From Nautilus pompilius (lineage: Eukaryota; Mollusca; Cephalopoda; Nautilida; Nautilidae), in contig JACATO010001069.1 of assembly GCA_018389105.1 (NCBI GenBank), forward strand, positions 558,001 to 622,000: 64,000 nt of DNA. Direction: 5' to 3'. Positions within the stretch are counted from its first letter, which is position 1. Each line of letters starts with the position of its first letter. The notes under the pieces are model-generated. The model did no database searches, had not been told where the DNA came from, and saw only the letters and a list, made by a program, of their open reading frames with translations. The position numbers and the translations under genes are program-made. Of this stretch, positions 1-12,465 are shown piece after piece.

Positions 1-130
1 TTTTTTAATTATTGCCCAGGAGCCCTGATTTGGTGATGTGATGAGCGTTTGCGTCCAAAGTTAAAACAACAACAACAACAGTAATAAAGCGGTTTAAAAA
101 AAAAAGAATAAAACGGTTCCGTCTACTTAC

Positions 131-300
131 AGAGTTGGTGTTAAACCAGAATTACGCCTGGGCTGTTGATTTTCTACCGTTCAAGTTGACAAACAGTCCG
201 AGAAAAATCTCTTTTCCGTGCATAAATTCAAAGTTACTTCCCAGACGACACCCGGGCTGGGAGATGAGGTAAAACAGAAGTGAAGATCGAGTAATCGATG
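131..300 (-). other. Possible non-coding first exon of a gene leaving the window to the left
   Basis: On the minus strand this segment ends in CTCT|GTAAGT, a near-perfect splice donor, at 131/130. It is richer in CpG than the flanking DNA (for example the CGCGCC and CCCGGG groups near 250-315). A minus-strand ATG inside it opens only about 19 codons before a TAA, so if this is an exon it is probably 5' UTR carrying a short upstream ORF. No downstream exon lies within the window, so the gene cannot be named. A chance donor in a GC-richer patch is the alternative. The right-hand limit is approximate. Confidence 0.3.
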
Positions 301-3300
301 ATATCACGGCGCGTGATCGCTTGCATACCTACAAGGTTTCAAAATAACTCGTTGGCATTGCTATCATTCAATTCTATTTAGTTTGCTATATGTCACTTGT
401 TAGCAGACTTATGCTCTTGATTATTTGGTACAGTTCTTTCATTTCATAATAATAGTATGTGATAACCTTTCCAATAGTACTATCTGACTTTGATTACTCA
501 GTTAGATGATTTAGACTAGAGAAATGAACGAACTGTCAGCAGGGGGTCTGACACAGAAGTTGCAGATTTATAAGCTTTGCAAACCAGTAGAAGTCAGTCT
601 GAAAGTCAAGATCTCCAAATTAAAATGTTTGCTAAGAACTATTCACCAGATAAGGCTTCAAGCCTTTAACTGTACTGTCGTCTTAATGGCAGGAGATAAA
701 GATTAAAACTTGCAAACAAGGAATAGTTTTTGTTTTTTTAATTCATCCAAGTTTTTATGTAGATTTAAGTTACATCATTTGATTTGTATATTTTCTTCAT
801 TTCTAATTTTGTTTTTCTCATATGTTCCTGCTACAAGGAAAATGATGTAAACGTTTGTTTACCGCTGATACCTGCTTATAAGTCGATCCCGCCTCTCTTA
901 GACAAGCCAATAGTAACTTTGTTATGTCAAAGACAGCGTTCAGCTGGTCAACTGCTTGCTTTGGAAACAAGTGCCCAATGGGCAGCTGCTGGACTTTTCC
1001 CCCCATTGGTGGGGGCAAAATGACAAAAAAATGTGCAGGATAAATTAGTACGAGGGTTTGACAAAATGATACGAAGTGCGAGGAATGTGCCTAGTGATGA
1101 AAGCATACTGTCAAAATATTAAAAAAATATTAATGTTTTTTTTTTTTTCCCTATCAAATATATTTGATTTTGATCAATACTTTTTTAAACTTAGAAATAC
1201 TTCTTGGGATTCATTTAGAATTTTTAATTAAATTTTTTTGATGTTTATATGCTTCCTTTGTTATCGTGCTACACCATCAGAGCTCACAATAACAAAAAAA
1301 ACGAAACAAAAAATGCATTTTTATTCAATACAAAATGTAAACATTTTTGGTCTTGTCCAAATTTATCATTACACTATCACCATTAACTTTCTGGGAGAGG
1401 GGTAGTTTCCCTTCTTTGCAGACACCCATGCTTATCACTATTTTAACAAAGACCCCTTTGTCAGAGGTCTATTTTCATTTTGTGAATGTATAGATAAAAA
1501 TTTACAGATTCTAATGTGATATTATAGTTTATTGTGATATGTAATAGAAACAAACAATGAGATATTTCTTGCTTTGATATAAAACTCATTGTGTAAAATG
1601 AGTTGAGTGTACACCTGGTTTTTCTAGTGTCATTCTCTGAAATGAATATTCTCTTTCTACAGCTTACTATTATGTGCTAATTTATGCAAAATACTTCTCA
1701 TTTCAAAGATGTCTTTACTATCCTATACAAACACACACCTGTTACCTACTTTTCATAAACTGAATGCATTTTTAACAAGTTACCTTAATATTAGTAAGCC
1801 ATTGTATGATAAGACTTTTAAAAAATTAATTGAAATAAAATTAGTCAGAAATTGGCTTCATTGACAGTAAACCTTTAAAATTAAAACTTAAATACATCAT
1901 TTTACAACAATGTAGCTTCTCATCTAAAATGGTTACTATATTCAGATGATATCCTAACTAATCTAAACCGCCACCCCACAAAACAACAAAAACTGCAGAG
2001 TAAAAAAAGAAAAATTGCTTAGCTTTTTATCATTAGCTTATTTTAAGGGGCCTAAATGAACAAATTTGATTAACTCTTCATTAAAATCTAGTTAAGATAT
2101 ATAGAAAATCTAGTAATTTTTCTTTTTTCAAATAGATGAAATGCTAATCTTTGCCTGTACAAAATTTTACATTTGAACTGGATTAGTCCAAGAGTTTACC
2201 TGTTCACTTGACAGAAAAAGTGATTTGGAGAAAGCATTAAGTTAACTGGACATTTAGCTTATATCAGTCACTTGAATTAATGGATTTCCTGATGCTAAAT
2301 GGTATTTTACAAAGCAAATACACAGCTGATATTCTAAAAGTATTTATACTACTTAAAGATGAACATTTCAAAATGGTTTTATAAGATTCATGGAGGGAGA
2401 TAATGCAGCCTTGAAAATTTGTTCTTTTAAATTTCTTTTTTTTTGAGAATGTAAAAAAAAAAATAAAGCAAACAAAAACACTACATACGAAACCAATAGA
2501 GATATACTGTAATAATTAGAGCAGCAAGTATTTAAAACATGTATGGGGTTACACATACTAAAGAAAAGCCTAGTTTGAAAACCATTTACTCTTCCTACTT
2601 CTGCTTAACTTGGCAAAGCCTCCCCAAAAGACAGATATTTTTCTAGTTATTTATTTATCCCTAATGTAAAAAAAACAAAACAAAACAAAACCAATATGTA
2701 TATTGCACAGGTGGTTCTGTGATATGTTTTTAAACAGTTGGTTTTGTTTTTTATAATTCAGTGTGATTCCAATAGTTGTATCAATTGGAAGTACATGTAG
2801 GGTTAACAATAGTATCTGGGTTAAATTGTTTGGTATGAAACCGGTAAACAAAATTCACAGTTTGAAAGTATGATGTAAACTATTTCTTTAAAAAAAGAGA
2901 AGAGGATTTGATGTTATAATCTATAGCTTCTTTAAAAAGTTGAAAGCATTTTAAGTATTTCTCAAAACGAATAGTCTTAAGCATGTTAGATCATATACTA
3001 TAAATTGGAAAATCCCATGAGTTTAGGGAACATAACTATTGCGAAAAGAAAACAGTCATCACACCCAATCCAGAATAGATAGAATTCTTTTCCAATAAAT
3101 CTTTTCATTTCTATTTTTCAGGCGAGAGCTATCTGCCGAAGCTGAGATGCTTCCTCTTGTTTTTGTTTGGTTGCGACACAAACCAGGAGCAGTCTGTCTA
3201 TGGACACCGGTAAAAATAACTCGCTCTCAAAGGGGTTCGCCATCTCTGCAAGCACCCAAGAAAATTATCGCACAGCCTGTTTCACTTTTACCATTCCGCA

Positions 3301-3839
3301 GACGTGGCCTTCTGTTCCTAAACAAAATAAGCTTAAATAAACTACGTGAAAAGGCTATTAGTCTACAGTCAGTCGGGGTCGGGTCTATCTTCATAGGTTT
3401 TACACGGTCCCTACCAAAATAAAATATTTAGAATTTTCTTCAAAAACTATTATTCACATATTAACTTTTTACGCGGAGTCGATAACAAACCAAGTGAACT
3501 TTTTCCGCCGAATACTCATTCATATTAAAAAGAAAGGAAAGAAAAACCTCTCATCTCCAACGAAGTACAGTAGTATGGAATACAAGGAACAATTGTTCTC
3601 GATTTCAGCGCCTGCATTTCGTAATTCAGTCAGCAGCAAATCAACATAATATTTAGTGTTTGCTTATGATTTCTAAATCTGATTTGTTTAAATAATATTT
3701 CATTACATTTAACGAAAACAGTAAAAAGCTATTTAAAATATATGTATATATATTTATATACATACATATTTGTATCTATATTTTGCAAGACATTTATGAT
3801 CTTAAGGGACTTTGTTGTTTTTGTTTTAAGGGAGATCAC
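301..3839. other. AT-rich intergenic DNA between the left edge and SPSB3
   Basis: Mostly AT-rich sequence with A/T runs and no recognisable gene. Two patches are GC-richer. At 784-1023 both strands are open over about 65-80 codons, without recognisable protein features. At 3122-3422 a 91-codon plus-strand frame follows a pyrimidine-rich AG (TATTTTTCAG at 3112-3121) and is followed by AATAAA-like sequence near 3420. Neither resembles a known protein to me. They could be UTR exons or remnants. Confidence 0.4.
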
Positions 3840-3995
3840 TCTTGTTTGTTTTGTCTTGCGTTGTTGCCAGCGTTTACAAAGCGGCCGCATCGGCGGGCAC
3901 AGTTTGTATGTCTCCTGTGTATAAGAGGATGTGGAGGTTTTGAAGGATCTTCGAAGGCCAAACACTTGTGTCGTTACAACTATGACGTAGGTGCG
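3840..3995 (+). promoter_or_regulatory. CpG-rich promoter / 5' UTR of SPSB3
   Basis: GC content and CpG density rise sharply here compared with the AT-rich DNA upstream, including a GCGGCCGC octamer near 3882 and several CG pairs up to the start codon. The SPSB3 reading frame stays open upstream to 3783, but that extension runs into AT-rich DNA and does not resemble SPSB3. It is therefore better read as 5' UTR. No TATA box in a convincing position was found, as is usual for CpG-type promoters. The transcription start is not determined. Confidence 0.5.
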
Positions 3996-6900
3996 ATGGA
4001 CGTTTTCGAACTGACGGAGCAATGCAACTCGGCGAATACTGCATCATCAGGCGGAAGCCAGGGAGGAGCAACAGCAGCTACGTCTGTGTCGGTTGCTGCT
4101 TCTCCCCAGCCGAGGAGACGGCATGGCCAGCAGACCGGGCGGCCGCACTCGTCCGAGACGACTTCGATCAGCAGTGGCATCATCAAGGCATCTGTCGATT
4201 CAGCGAAAGGGGACACGTTCTGTGACTGTTACGCACGAGGCACCGAAAAGGACTGTCATTGCGGAGAGGAGGATCTGTGTAAGTTGTGCGTGCAGGGTTA
4301 GGGATGAGGGCGAGGAGGATGGATACTTCGGCGGCCAGCTAGCATTCACATTAATACCATTACTGATTTATAATTAATAATACTCCATTAGTCTTCGAGG
4401 CCCTGGTTTGGATTTTCTTTTGCTTAATAGTAGCATATCCATTTACGACATATGCAGTTTAGTCGTTTCAAAACTCCCAGGCGAACAGAGTCAATAAGCT
4501 ATGTAGCAACACCAGTTAATTACGTAGCAATTATGACGAATATTTTCTACGGGTTTCCTTTGAAGGTATAAATAAAAATCAGGATCGGAATAAATAAGCT
4601 AACTAACATAACTAAATATTACAGCTTCCACCAAATATCATCCCGTTACTCGAAATTATTTATAGGCCATTGAAAAATAAATAAAAAATTTACAGAATGG
4701 TGCTAGTCCGGGGGTGGTACTTGCTGCAAATATTAAGTAGTTAAAAATTATACAAAAATTGAATGAAAAAAATTAAACAAGCTAAGGTGATTTTGTAGTA
4801 AACATTGGTGTTGGATATCAAACCTAAAACTTGTTACGCATACACTGAATCTGACGTTACGAAGGAAAAAATTTGATCCGTTCAAAGACCAGATTTAAAA
4901 ATAAGGAGTTCATCGAATATTTGATGTGTCTTTTCACCAGAAAAGGGTGAGGAAGTTCCAGTGGCTGAATAATTAAACTAATCATTGTTATTATTAATAG
5001 AGTTAAGAAAAATAAAAAAAAGATTTAAAAATTGATAAAGCAGTATATCTAGACAGATTGTGACCTAGGGTTCTACAACTTGGAGATGGGAGTATCAGTT
5101 ATCCCTATTGAAATATCAAATAGGAGATGGGTAAGGATGCTGAGACAAAAGCATTTTTTGGGAAGTTACAGACTAATAAGTTTAATATTGGCTGTGACTC
5201 ATATTGATCAACATAGGTTTTAGCCACAAAAAGTCTTTTGGAAGTTGTAAAATATCTTCTGGGGAATAGTACAATTTGGCATTTCACACCAACTTAGAAG
5301 AAAAGATATATATATTTTGTATTTAACCCAAAATATTTGTTTTTACAACATTTTATTTGTTTAGTTTCCATGATAACCTTGCAAGTCCATTATATATGCA
5401 AAACACTAGCCCAGTTTTCTCAGTTCAACAAAATTGTAACTATTTATTTAATTTGAAGAAAACACTTGTTTGAATGCTATACCATAAAGATTTTGCATCT
5501 TTTTCACCAGCTTTATTAGTAAACCATTTTCTTAGTTTTTTAGATTTTGCAAATCATAAAATATGACAGATTTACCCAAAAACTAATGCAGTTAACAAAA
5601 TGTTCCCACAACCTTGCATTTGACAGCTATAGACAGACCTCAAATCTAAGGCACTGTCAGAAAATGATAAATAGGTTAAAGATCCAAATTAGGAAAAAAA
5701 AACATTAATAACCAGCCATAGTGAAATACTGATTTAAAAAAAAAAAATTGTTTATGAATGTTAGATATCAAAATAACTTGATTAGATGATAAAATTAAGA
5801 GTGACAATATCATACTTGAATTTTAGTAAAGTTTTTTGGCTACCATATAAGGGCAGGCTTGGCACAAGTGATTAGATGATTTGTTAGCCAGTAAAAGGAG
5901 GTATAGTACAGTTTTAAATGTTATCACAATATGACTGGTGGTTCCCCCTAAAAAAAATGAGATCAGCATTTTACTATTAATCGGTGATGGCATTGAAAAA
6001 TTTGTTGATGATACCAAGAGAAAAATAGAGCAAAAGTTTAAGGATCAATCATCATTCTCCATAAATGGCTATACAAGTTGGGTGACTGACTTTGAGCACA
6101 AGGTGAAAGATCTGGAGTGACCATGGATAAGTCACCACTGATTATAGGAAGTTTTTGATTAGAGGGAAAGCCGATAATGTTGTTCATGAGGTCAGAAAAA
6201 CTTCACATTATTAAATATTTTGACATAGCAAAAACACTTAAGTGGTTCAAAAAAGTATTTATTTATTACAAAAAAACTGAATACAGAAATCAGTATTTGG
6301 CATAGACAATGTTTATAATCTCTCATGTTCTTTATCTTTATCACTTTAATAGTGAAGCTGAAAAATCAAATTAATTTATCTTGCACTTTCTAAAGATTTC
6401 ATGAGGTCATTTAATGAGTTATTATTCAAGGATGTTCTACATTTTGATACAATGTGACTTTGGGTTGAAAACTCTTTCACATTGTACACTTGACAGAAGT
6501 ATGGTCAAAATAATCTTCAGTAAGGTGGTGATAATATTTGGCAAGTACTCCATTTTTTTTTTTTACTGGTCATGACAGTGGCACCACATTACCAAGCACA
6601 GTCAGCATACTGATTTAATGTTTAAATTCTAGCTCATCCTGTACACAGCCACCAGTCATATCAGCATTAGCTGTTGCTTTAGTTATCTGTACATTGAATT
6701 AAAAATACAACTGATTTTACATCACTTTTTGAAACAAAAATGTATGCAACTGCAAATATTTGCTAATCTGTCAGTACTTTCACCATTTAGACAAATCTGT
6801 ATCCCTCATGTCTGATACTGCCTGATCAAGAATAGTGTCTTCCAATGTGGCTTGGAATTTTGGGATGCTTTGATGACTGCTGTAATTGATTTCACCTTTT

Positions 6901-9900
6901 AGTCCTTTTGATTTTAATGTCAAAATTTAGGGAAGAACCTCTTAGGTATTTCCTTTCATTACTGCATCAAGATGATCCTGGGCTAAAAAAACAACAAAAA
7001 AGAAAACAAAGCAAATTTTAAAAAAATCAATGAACAATTAAAAGTACAAAATAGATAAACTTGTTCTTAAAATAAAATGGAACATTTGGTTTTTATTTTT
7101 AGTTTAGAAACATTTATTAGAATATCTTGCAAGGCCAGAAAGAAATTTAAGAAAAAAAACATGGAGTTATCTCCCTTGTTAATGTTGGATTGAGACGGTA
7201 GTTACCGTTTTAATGTGTATTTTGATTTCTTTTACAGTTCAGTATCACTTAGATGGTTTGAAAAAATGGCAATACTTTAATTATTCATTGGGACAGTAAA
7301 AAGTAGCATTTATACAGTATAAAAAGATACCGGTGTTTTGTTTTTTCCCGTCTGGATTTAGTAACTAAGTATTATTTTTAGCAGTCTGTAAACAAGTGAT
7401 GCAGTGAATAGAACAGCTAATGCTATCTAGAAAGACATTTTGAGAAAGATCATATGTTTATGGAAGTTTGGAGGAAATGGAACAGTCAAAACAATTTGAA
7501 GTGATTTTTGACTGCTGAACTTTTTATCAGATAATCATAATTTTAAGTATAATAAAATCACTGGGTGGGTGTTGAGGGTTGAAGAGGCAGCTAATACTTT
7601 GGGTTTACATCTTTAAATTTTCATTTTTCCAATTTTGTTTTCTTATTTTAGTTACTTAAACATCATCCCTTATAGATACTAGTTCAACTTATCCAAGACT
7701 AGATGTAAGCTTGTGACTTTCTTTGTAAGAGTGGCTGATGCATAGAACAGTTTGTACAAATAAGTTAAGGGATTTGTTTCTATAAATACATTTAACAGTG
7801 CTTGCCATGGCTAATTTGAGTTTACAAGAGATCTATGTATGTCAAAAATTGTTAGTGCTTTGACTGCTGTTGAACTAATAGTACCTACCTTACTGTTATA
7901 GCAGGATGTTTAAATCTTGTAATGTTTGTAGAAGCAGCAAAATATAGATGGGTAGATAGGTCTAAACACTTTTTATTATTTATTCTTTATTGCTGCTGAG
8001 CTGATAGTAAATGAAGGGTATGCAACCAAGGTAGAAAGTTAATGAGAAAATATGCTGGTTGAAAAAAAAATTTTGTATCTATGGGATATAGAGGCTTTAG
8101 GATTTAGCATCTGAGAGAACCCATCTGATATAAGTGTTTTCAGTGGATTAATAGTTTTTTTTAAACTTCATGAAAATGATTTTCTGTTAATGAATAGAAG
8201 AATAATTATGTACTTTGTATATTTTTTGTTTTGTTTCCCAGATTTTGAATGGGTCTGGGACGACTCTACAAAATCTTCTGCCAGTGTGTTAAAGCAAGAT
8301 TCTCGTGAAGTCCTGTTCCACATGGACTATAGTTGTGGAACGGCAGCTGTTAGGGGCTCAGCAGCCATGAAGGATGAACAGTATTATTGGGAAGTCAAAA
8401 TGACCACACCCGTTTATGGAACAGACATGGTAGGTAACGCCTCACTTTGTGGTTTACTGAACTTACTGAACAGTTACCAAGAGAACAAATTATTAAACTC
8501 TATATTTTGTTTGATTATGTTTTGCATTGTTCGGTGATTATTTGACTACAAGATTTTCTGGCAGTATAAATTTTAAACTGTTAATTGTACAGATGGTTGG
8601 TGTGGGAACATCCAATACAGATCTAGACCGATACCGCCACACATTTTGTAGCATGCTGGGCCGTGATGCAGACAGCTGGGGTCTTTCGTACACAGGGCTG
8701 ATACATCACAAGGGGCTCAAGCAGCATTATTCATCAAAATTTGGTCAAGGGGCCATTATAGGAGTTCATTTGGACATGTGGCTTGGGACTCTGTCTTTTT
8801 ATAAAAACAGGAGACCTTTGGGTAAGTTAGTGAGATTTTTTTCAAAATCTAGCCATTGAAGGTGGTATAATTTTGTTCTGTTAAGTATTGCACATTCACA
8901 TTGCATATAAATAATTAGTACCAAATGTATCTTAGTGCTTTAGACTCATTGAGTGATGCCAACTTTATTAGTTATTGGTTTTTAATTCTAGTGCTGGCTG
9001 GTCTAGATTTTGATTTAGAAAAGCAATAATAGTATAATCTTGCTTTATATTTAAGAAAAACAGTATGTGTGAACAGACTGGTTGATCTGAGATTTAAGAG
9101 ATTATTTCTGTTGTGCGTGACACACACACACACACACACCACACACACACACACACACATCTCTCTGGATGGATTATTTTCTTGAAGTAAAAATAAAGAA
9201 AATTAAAAATGTTTTTTTCAAAAACCATAGGGCTCTTTACATTGAAGTGGCTGCAGTTTTTTTTAGAATGAATCATTAAAAAAAAACTAGCTAAAATTGT
9301 GTAAAAAGTTGCTTAAAAAAAGAATACAAATATATTCTAGTGTTTATAACAAACAAATATAAGAAGTAATAAATTATCAAATTAATAAAAGATAAAAGAT
9401 ATTTCTGTCTAGCTTTTCTCGACCACTCCTTTTGGGAACTGAGTATACGTTCCCTTTTAAAATTACATTGCAATAAATTTGAATGTAGAAAAGCTGTAAG
9501 GACTTGCAATTCATTACTTTAACCAATATGTCATCTAGAGAAGTTTTAGTTATATTAATGCCTCATTAATTTTGATGGCACAAATGTTGTTAGGGCGAAT
9601 GCAGTTTTTATTCCTATAATAACTTCAACGATGATTTGTAGGAAGATGACAAAAGCAAAACAATATGAAAACAAAAATAAAGCTGTAAGTTTCGATTAAG
9701 ATATTTGAATATTTGACAGCTTTCCTCTCTATTGAACAATTCACTGAGACGAGAAAGTTAATTCTGTCAGAAAGTTTATTCTTTTGGAAGTAGAAATATG
9801 AAAGTTTTAAATATTTTGACATTTATAAAATTTGTTTCTTTGTATAATCAGGAGAATTGTATATGTGTTAACAAAACATATTCTACTACTTATTGAATAT

Positions 9901-10398
9901 CATACTCTGTTTTGAGTAATGTAAAAATTATGTCAACTAAGTTGTTATTTTCAGAAAGCAGATTAGCATGAATCACTACCAGTTTATGGCAATAATGTCT
10001 TTTCTTTTTCAGGTATTGCTTATAGAGATCTACAGGGGAAAATCCTCTATCCAGTTGTGTCATCAACTGCAGCCAGAAGTGGGATGAAAGTGATAAAATG
10101 CCAGTCTTTTCGAACATCATTACAGTTTATGTGCTGTCAGGTGCTGAGGAAGTACATCCCTGCTCATCTCAATGTATTGAAAGTTGTGGATCTTCCTCCG
10201 GGGCTGCGGTGTTTTCTTGAAAATAACGTGAGCTGGCTCTTGCAGCCATGCTGTTCTCCTTCCGAAGATTATTCTGGGGCAGGAGTTAAGCGCTCTTGTT
10301 CAGAGTCCCTTGACTATGATACTGATGATGACAGGCGAAAACGGCGCTGTCTAGACCCCACGTTTTTACCCAGACAGATGTCTAAAGAAGAAACATGA
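3996..10398 (+). CDS. SPSB3: SPSB3: SPRY domain- and SOCS box-containing protein 3 (four coding exons)
   Basis: Joined exons 3996-4278, 8242-8429, 8593-8821 and 10013-10398 give 361 residues; all introns are GT-AG and all phases agree. The ATG at 3996 has a G at +4 and begins [10 protein letters not shown]. Residues 1-75 are low-complexity Ser/Thr/Gln/Ala. Next comes FCDCY...CHCGEED, matching the Cys-rich CGEED stretch of vertebrate SPSB3. The SPRY domain starts at FEWVWDD (96-102) and includes [40 protein letters not shown] and STAARS (251-256). The SOCS box follows: [13 protein letters not shown] (269-281) is the Elongin B/C-binding BC box, and LPPGL (294-298) lies in the Cullin-box region. 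The tail is basic (RRKRRC). SPSB proteins recruit substrates to an Elongin-Cullin5-RING ubiquitin ligase; human SPSB3 acts on nuclear cGAS. Substrates here are unknown. Intron 1 is about 4 kb and introns 2 and 3 are 163 bases and 1.2 kb. Confidence 0.95.
9121..9159. repeat. (CA)n microsatellite in SPSB3 intron 3
   Basis: An almost pure CA dinucleotide run with one CACC interruption, inside the intron between SPSB3 coding exons 3 and 4. Likely polymorphic in length. Confidence 0.95.
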
Positions 10399-11620
10399 GG
10401 ACCATCTACTTTGAAATGAGTCAGAAAGACAGTACTAAAGGTTTGTAAGTTTTGTAATAGTGAGTCGAAGGAAGTCGTCAGTTTCACTTGTCTTGTCTGT
10501 GTCTTTTGTCCTTTTTAAATTATCATTTTACCAGCTAATCTCTTGATAATTTAAAATTTGTCATTTTGAAAGAGATTAAGATTTTGTTATCTCTGAATCT
10601 TTATCAGTAGTGAATACTTTATATTATGCATTTTGCAAAATTATGTCCCTATCAGCTGCCAGTACCATTTATTAAAAAAATTTGTAATCATAAATGAAGC
10701 CCCACTATTTGGGTTTAGTTTATTAGCTACAAGGAGGCAAGAAGCCATCACACAAAGGCCCACAATGCAATTCTTCAGTTGATTAATACTTTCACTATTA
10801 AGCACTTGCTGGTAATTTATTCCACCTGTCAACAAATGTACTAGACAAATTTTCTGATGTTCAATCATGCTGGAATTTGAACTAATTTGTAATTATGACC
10901 TCTAGTATTAGTGAAATAGCTGAAACATTTGTTTCTATCCACAGTCAAAACATTTTTTGATTACTGAAAAAAAAAAAAGTGCCTTCATATTTTGCAGATT
11001 TCCTGAAGACACATCTAGGAAAAAACAGAAAACTGCAAAATCTGCTGGGTGCTTCCATTATAGTTTACATAAGCTATCATTGCTGCCTTACAATAAATAT
11101 TTAAAAATCGTGTTCATTAAATCAGTAGTGGTGATTAGATATTTAAACAAGCACCAAATGGTTACTTTATAAATATTTCGTTGTCTTGTATTGGGATAGA
11201 TAATAGCTCTAATAAACTTTACTATTTTGGTTCCTTAAAATTGCAACTATTTCTTTATCCTGGGTGAGGAAATTGTATGGTGGCTACCTTCTTAGAGTTC
11301 ACTAAAACTATGATGATGTATATATGTACTGTATGTGTGTAACTTTTATCTGTTTGTTTATTTACTGTAACATCTTTATACACAAGTTGGTTCAGAAGTA
11401 TGATAAAACATCAACATTTTTTTTGTTGACATGTTAAATGTTTATAGTAGCTTGTAGAGCTGTTACAAACTATAGGAAAATAACTGATTTGTATGCATTT
11501 TCCTAAGCAATAAACATTTAGTTATTATGCATAGCAGACAGGTGGACACTGTCTGGGTTTGTTAGGAACTCTGTTAGACCTCGGCTCAAATAAAGAATGA
11601 AGTAAACTGTGTGTTACTGC
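10399..11620 (+). other. SPSB3 3' UTR with two poly(A) signals
   Basis: Sequence after the TGA of SPSB3 lacks coding features. Canonical AATAAA hexamers occur at 11509-11514 and 11589-11594, the second followed within about 30 bases by a TG-rich stretch that could be the downstream element. A 3' UTR of about 1.2 kb is the inferred result; the true cleavage site needs transcript data. The frames at 10641-10868 (minus) and 10957-11172 (plus) look like chance ORFs. Confidence 0.5.
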
Positions 11621-12241
11621 ATTTTTCATTCAGCAGCTAGGCTTCCATGAGTTTATAGAATATCTAGCTAATTAGGTAGAACAACAGAGAACGTTTAACC
11701 CATCAGTTTTAGTAATTATACATATTTTTATCTTCTAAACTATATATGCTTTCTGCTCATACAAACTTACTGAGGGAAATCTCTCCAAGCAGTATTTTTT
11801 TTTTTTTAAGAAATAAACTGTCCATATTAATTTAATGGTTGAGTAATTTTATTTTTCTATTAAATATTAAGATTGTTGTAAGATGCAAAGTTCTGAAATT
11901 GTGTTTCATAGCTTTTGCCTTATATACATTTCATTTGTAAATGACTTCTAAAAAAACCGGTAACTAACCAACCTGGAAGTTCTTTTTATATAGTTTCTCT
12001 CCCTCTTGCTTATGTTAAAATTAATCCACTTGCACGTATCACCCATCTTTAATGCACTGCAAGCAAGATTCGTTAGTTCATCAACTGTTAAACAATGCAT
12101 TCCAACCTTAATTAATTAACGAACTCATTAAAAGGAGTGTGGGAGAGAAAGAACAGCTACTTTCCATCTTTCTGCTCGCTTTCATTTCTAGCTCTACAAA
12201 GAAAATAAACAAACAACAATGAAAAGTAAGAATAAAAGATT

Positions 12242-12465
12242 TTATTTCATCCATTGTTTTCTTGGTAACTGACCACTGCAGTCAGTAGATGAACATTCCT
12301 CACAATTCCTAGTGTACAAGTCACCACAAACGTATTGTTGATACGCACATTCTCACAAGAACTCTTGCTGACAGACATGGTTAGCTCTATTACACAGGCA
12401 AATCCTGGCAGCCATGTTTGGATCCACATGGCTGTCCTTCACCTGGCGACTTCTCTTTAAAAGGG
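12242..12465 (-). pseudogene. Cysteine-rich reading frame with one internal TGA, followed by AATAAA
   Basis: One minus-strand frame reads about 74 codons with an unusually high cysteine content: CLCNRANHVCQQEFL, then TGA (12353-12355), then ECAYQQYVC, RNCEECSSTDC and a final ...KQWMK with TAA at 12242-12244. A poly(A)-type AATAAA overlaps the stop codon. The region is less AT-rich than its flanks. Upstream AGs that could serve as acceptors exist (AAAG|AG, GCCAG|GT) but are weak. It may be the last exon of a small secreted-type protein that has decayed, or a chance frame; reading TGA as selenocysteine is possible but there is no supporting SECIS evidence. A second frame in the same place (12247-12429) is open without a stop but has no recognisable pattern. 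I do not recognise a family. Confidence 0.25.

Noticed and set aside
3783..3995. Upstream in-frame extension of SPSB3 starting at an ATG at 3783
   Set aside because: It enters AT-rich sequence and the peptide is unlike SPSB3. The ATG at 3996 has the better context and lies in the CpG-rich region.
4022..4377. Several other frames over SPSB3 exon 1 on both strands
   Set aside because: They overlap the exon in other frames; GC-rich coding DNA creates long shadow ORFs.
5823..6120. Overlapping plus and minus frames in SPSB3 intron 1, including a Lys-rich 60-codon ORF
   Set aside because: No splice sites in phase with SPSB3 and no recognised family; most likely chance or an old repeat.
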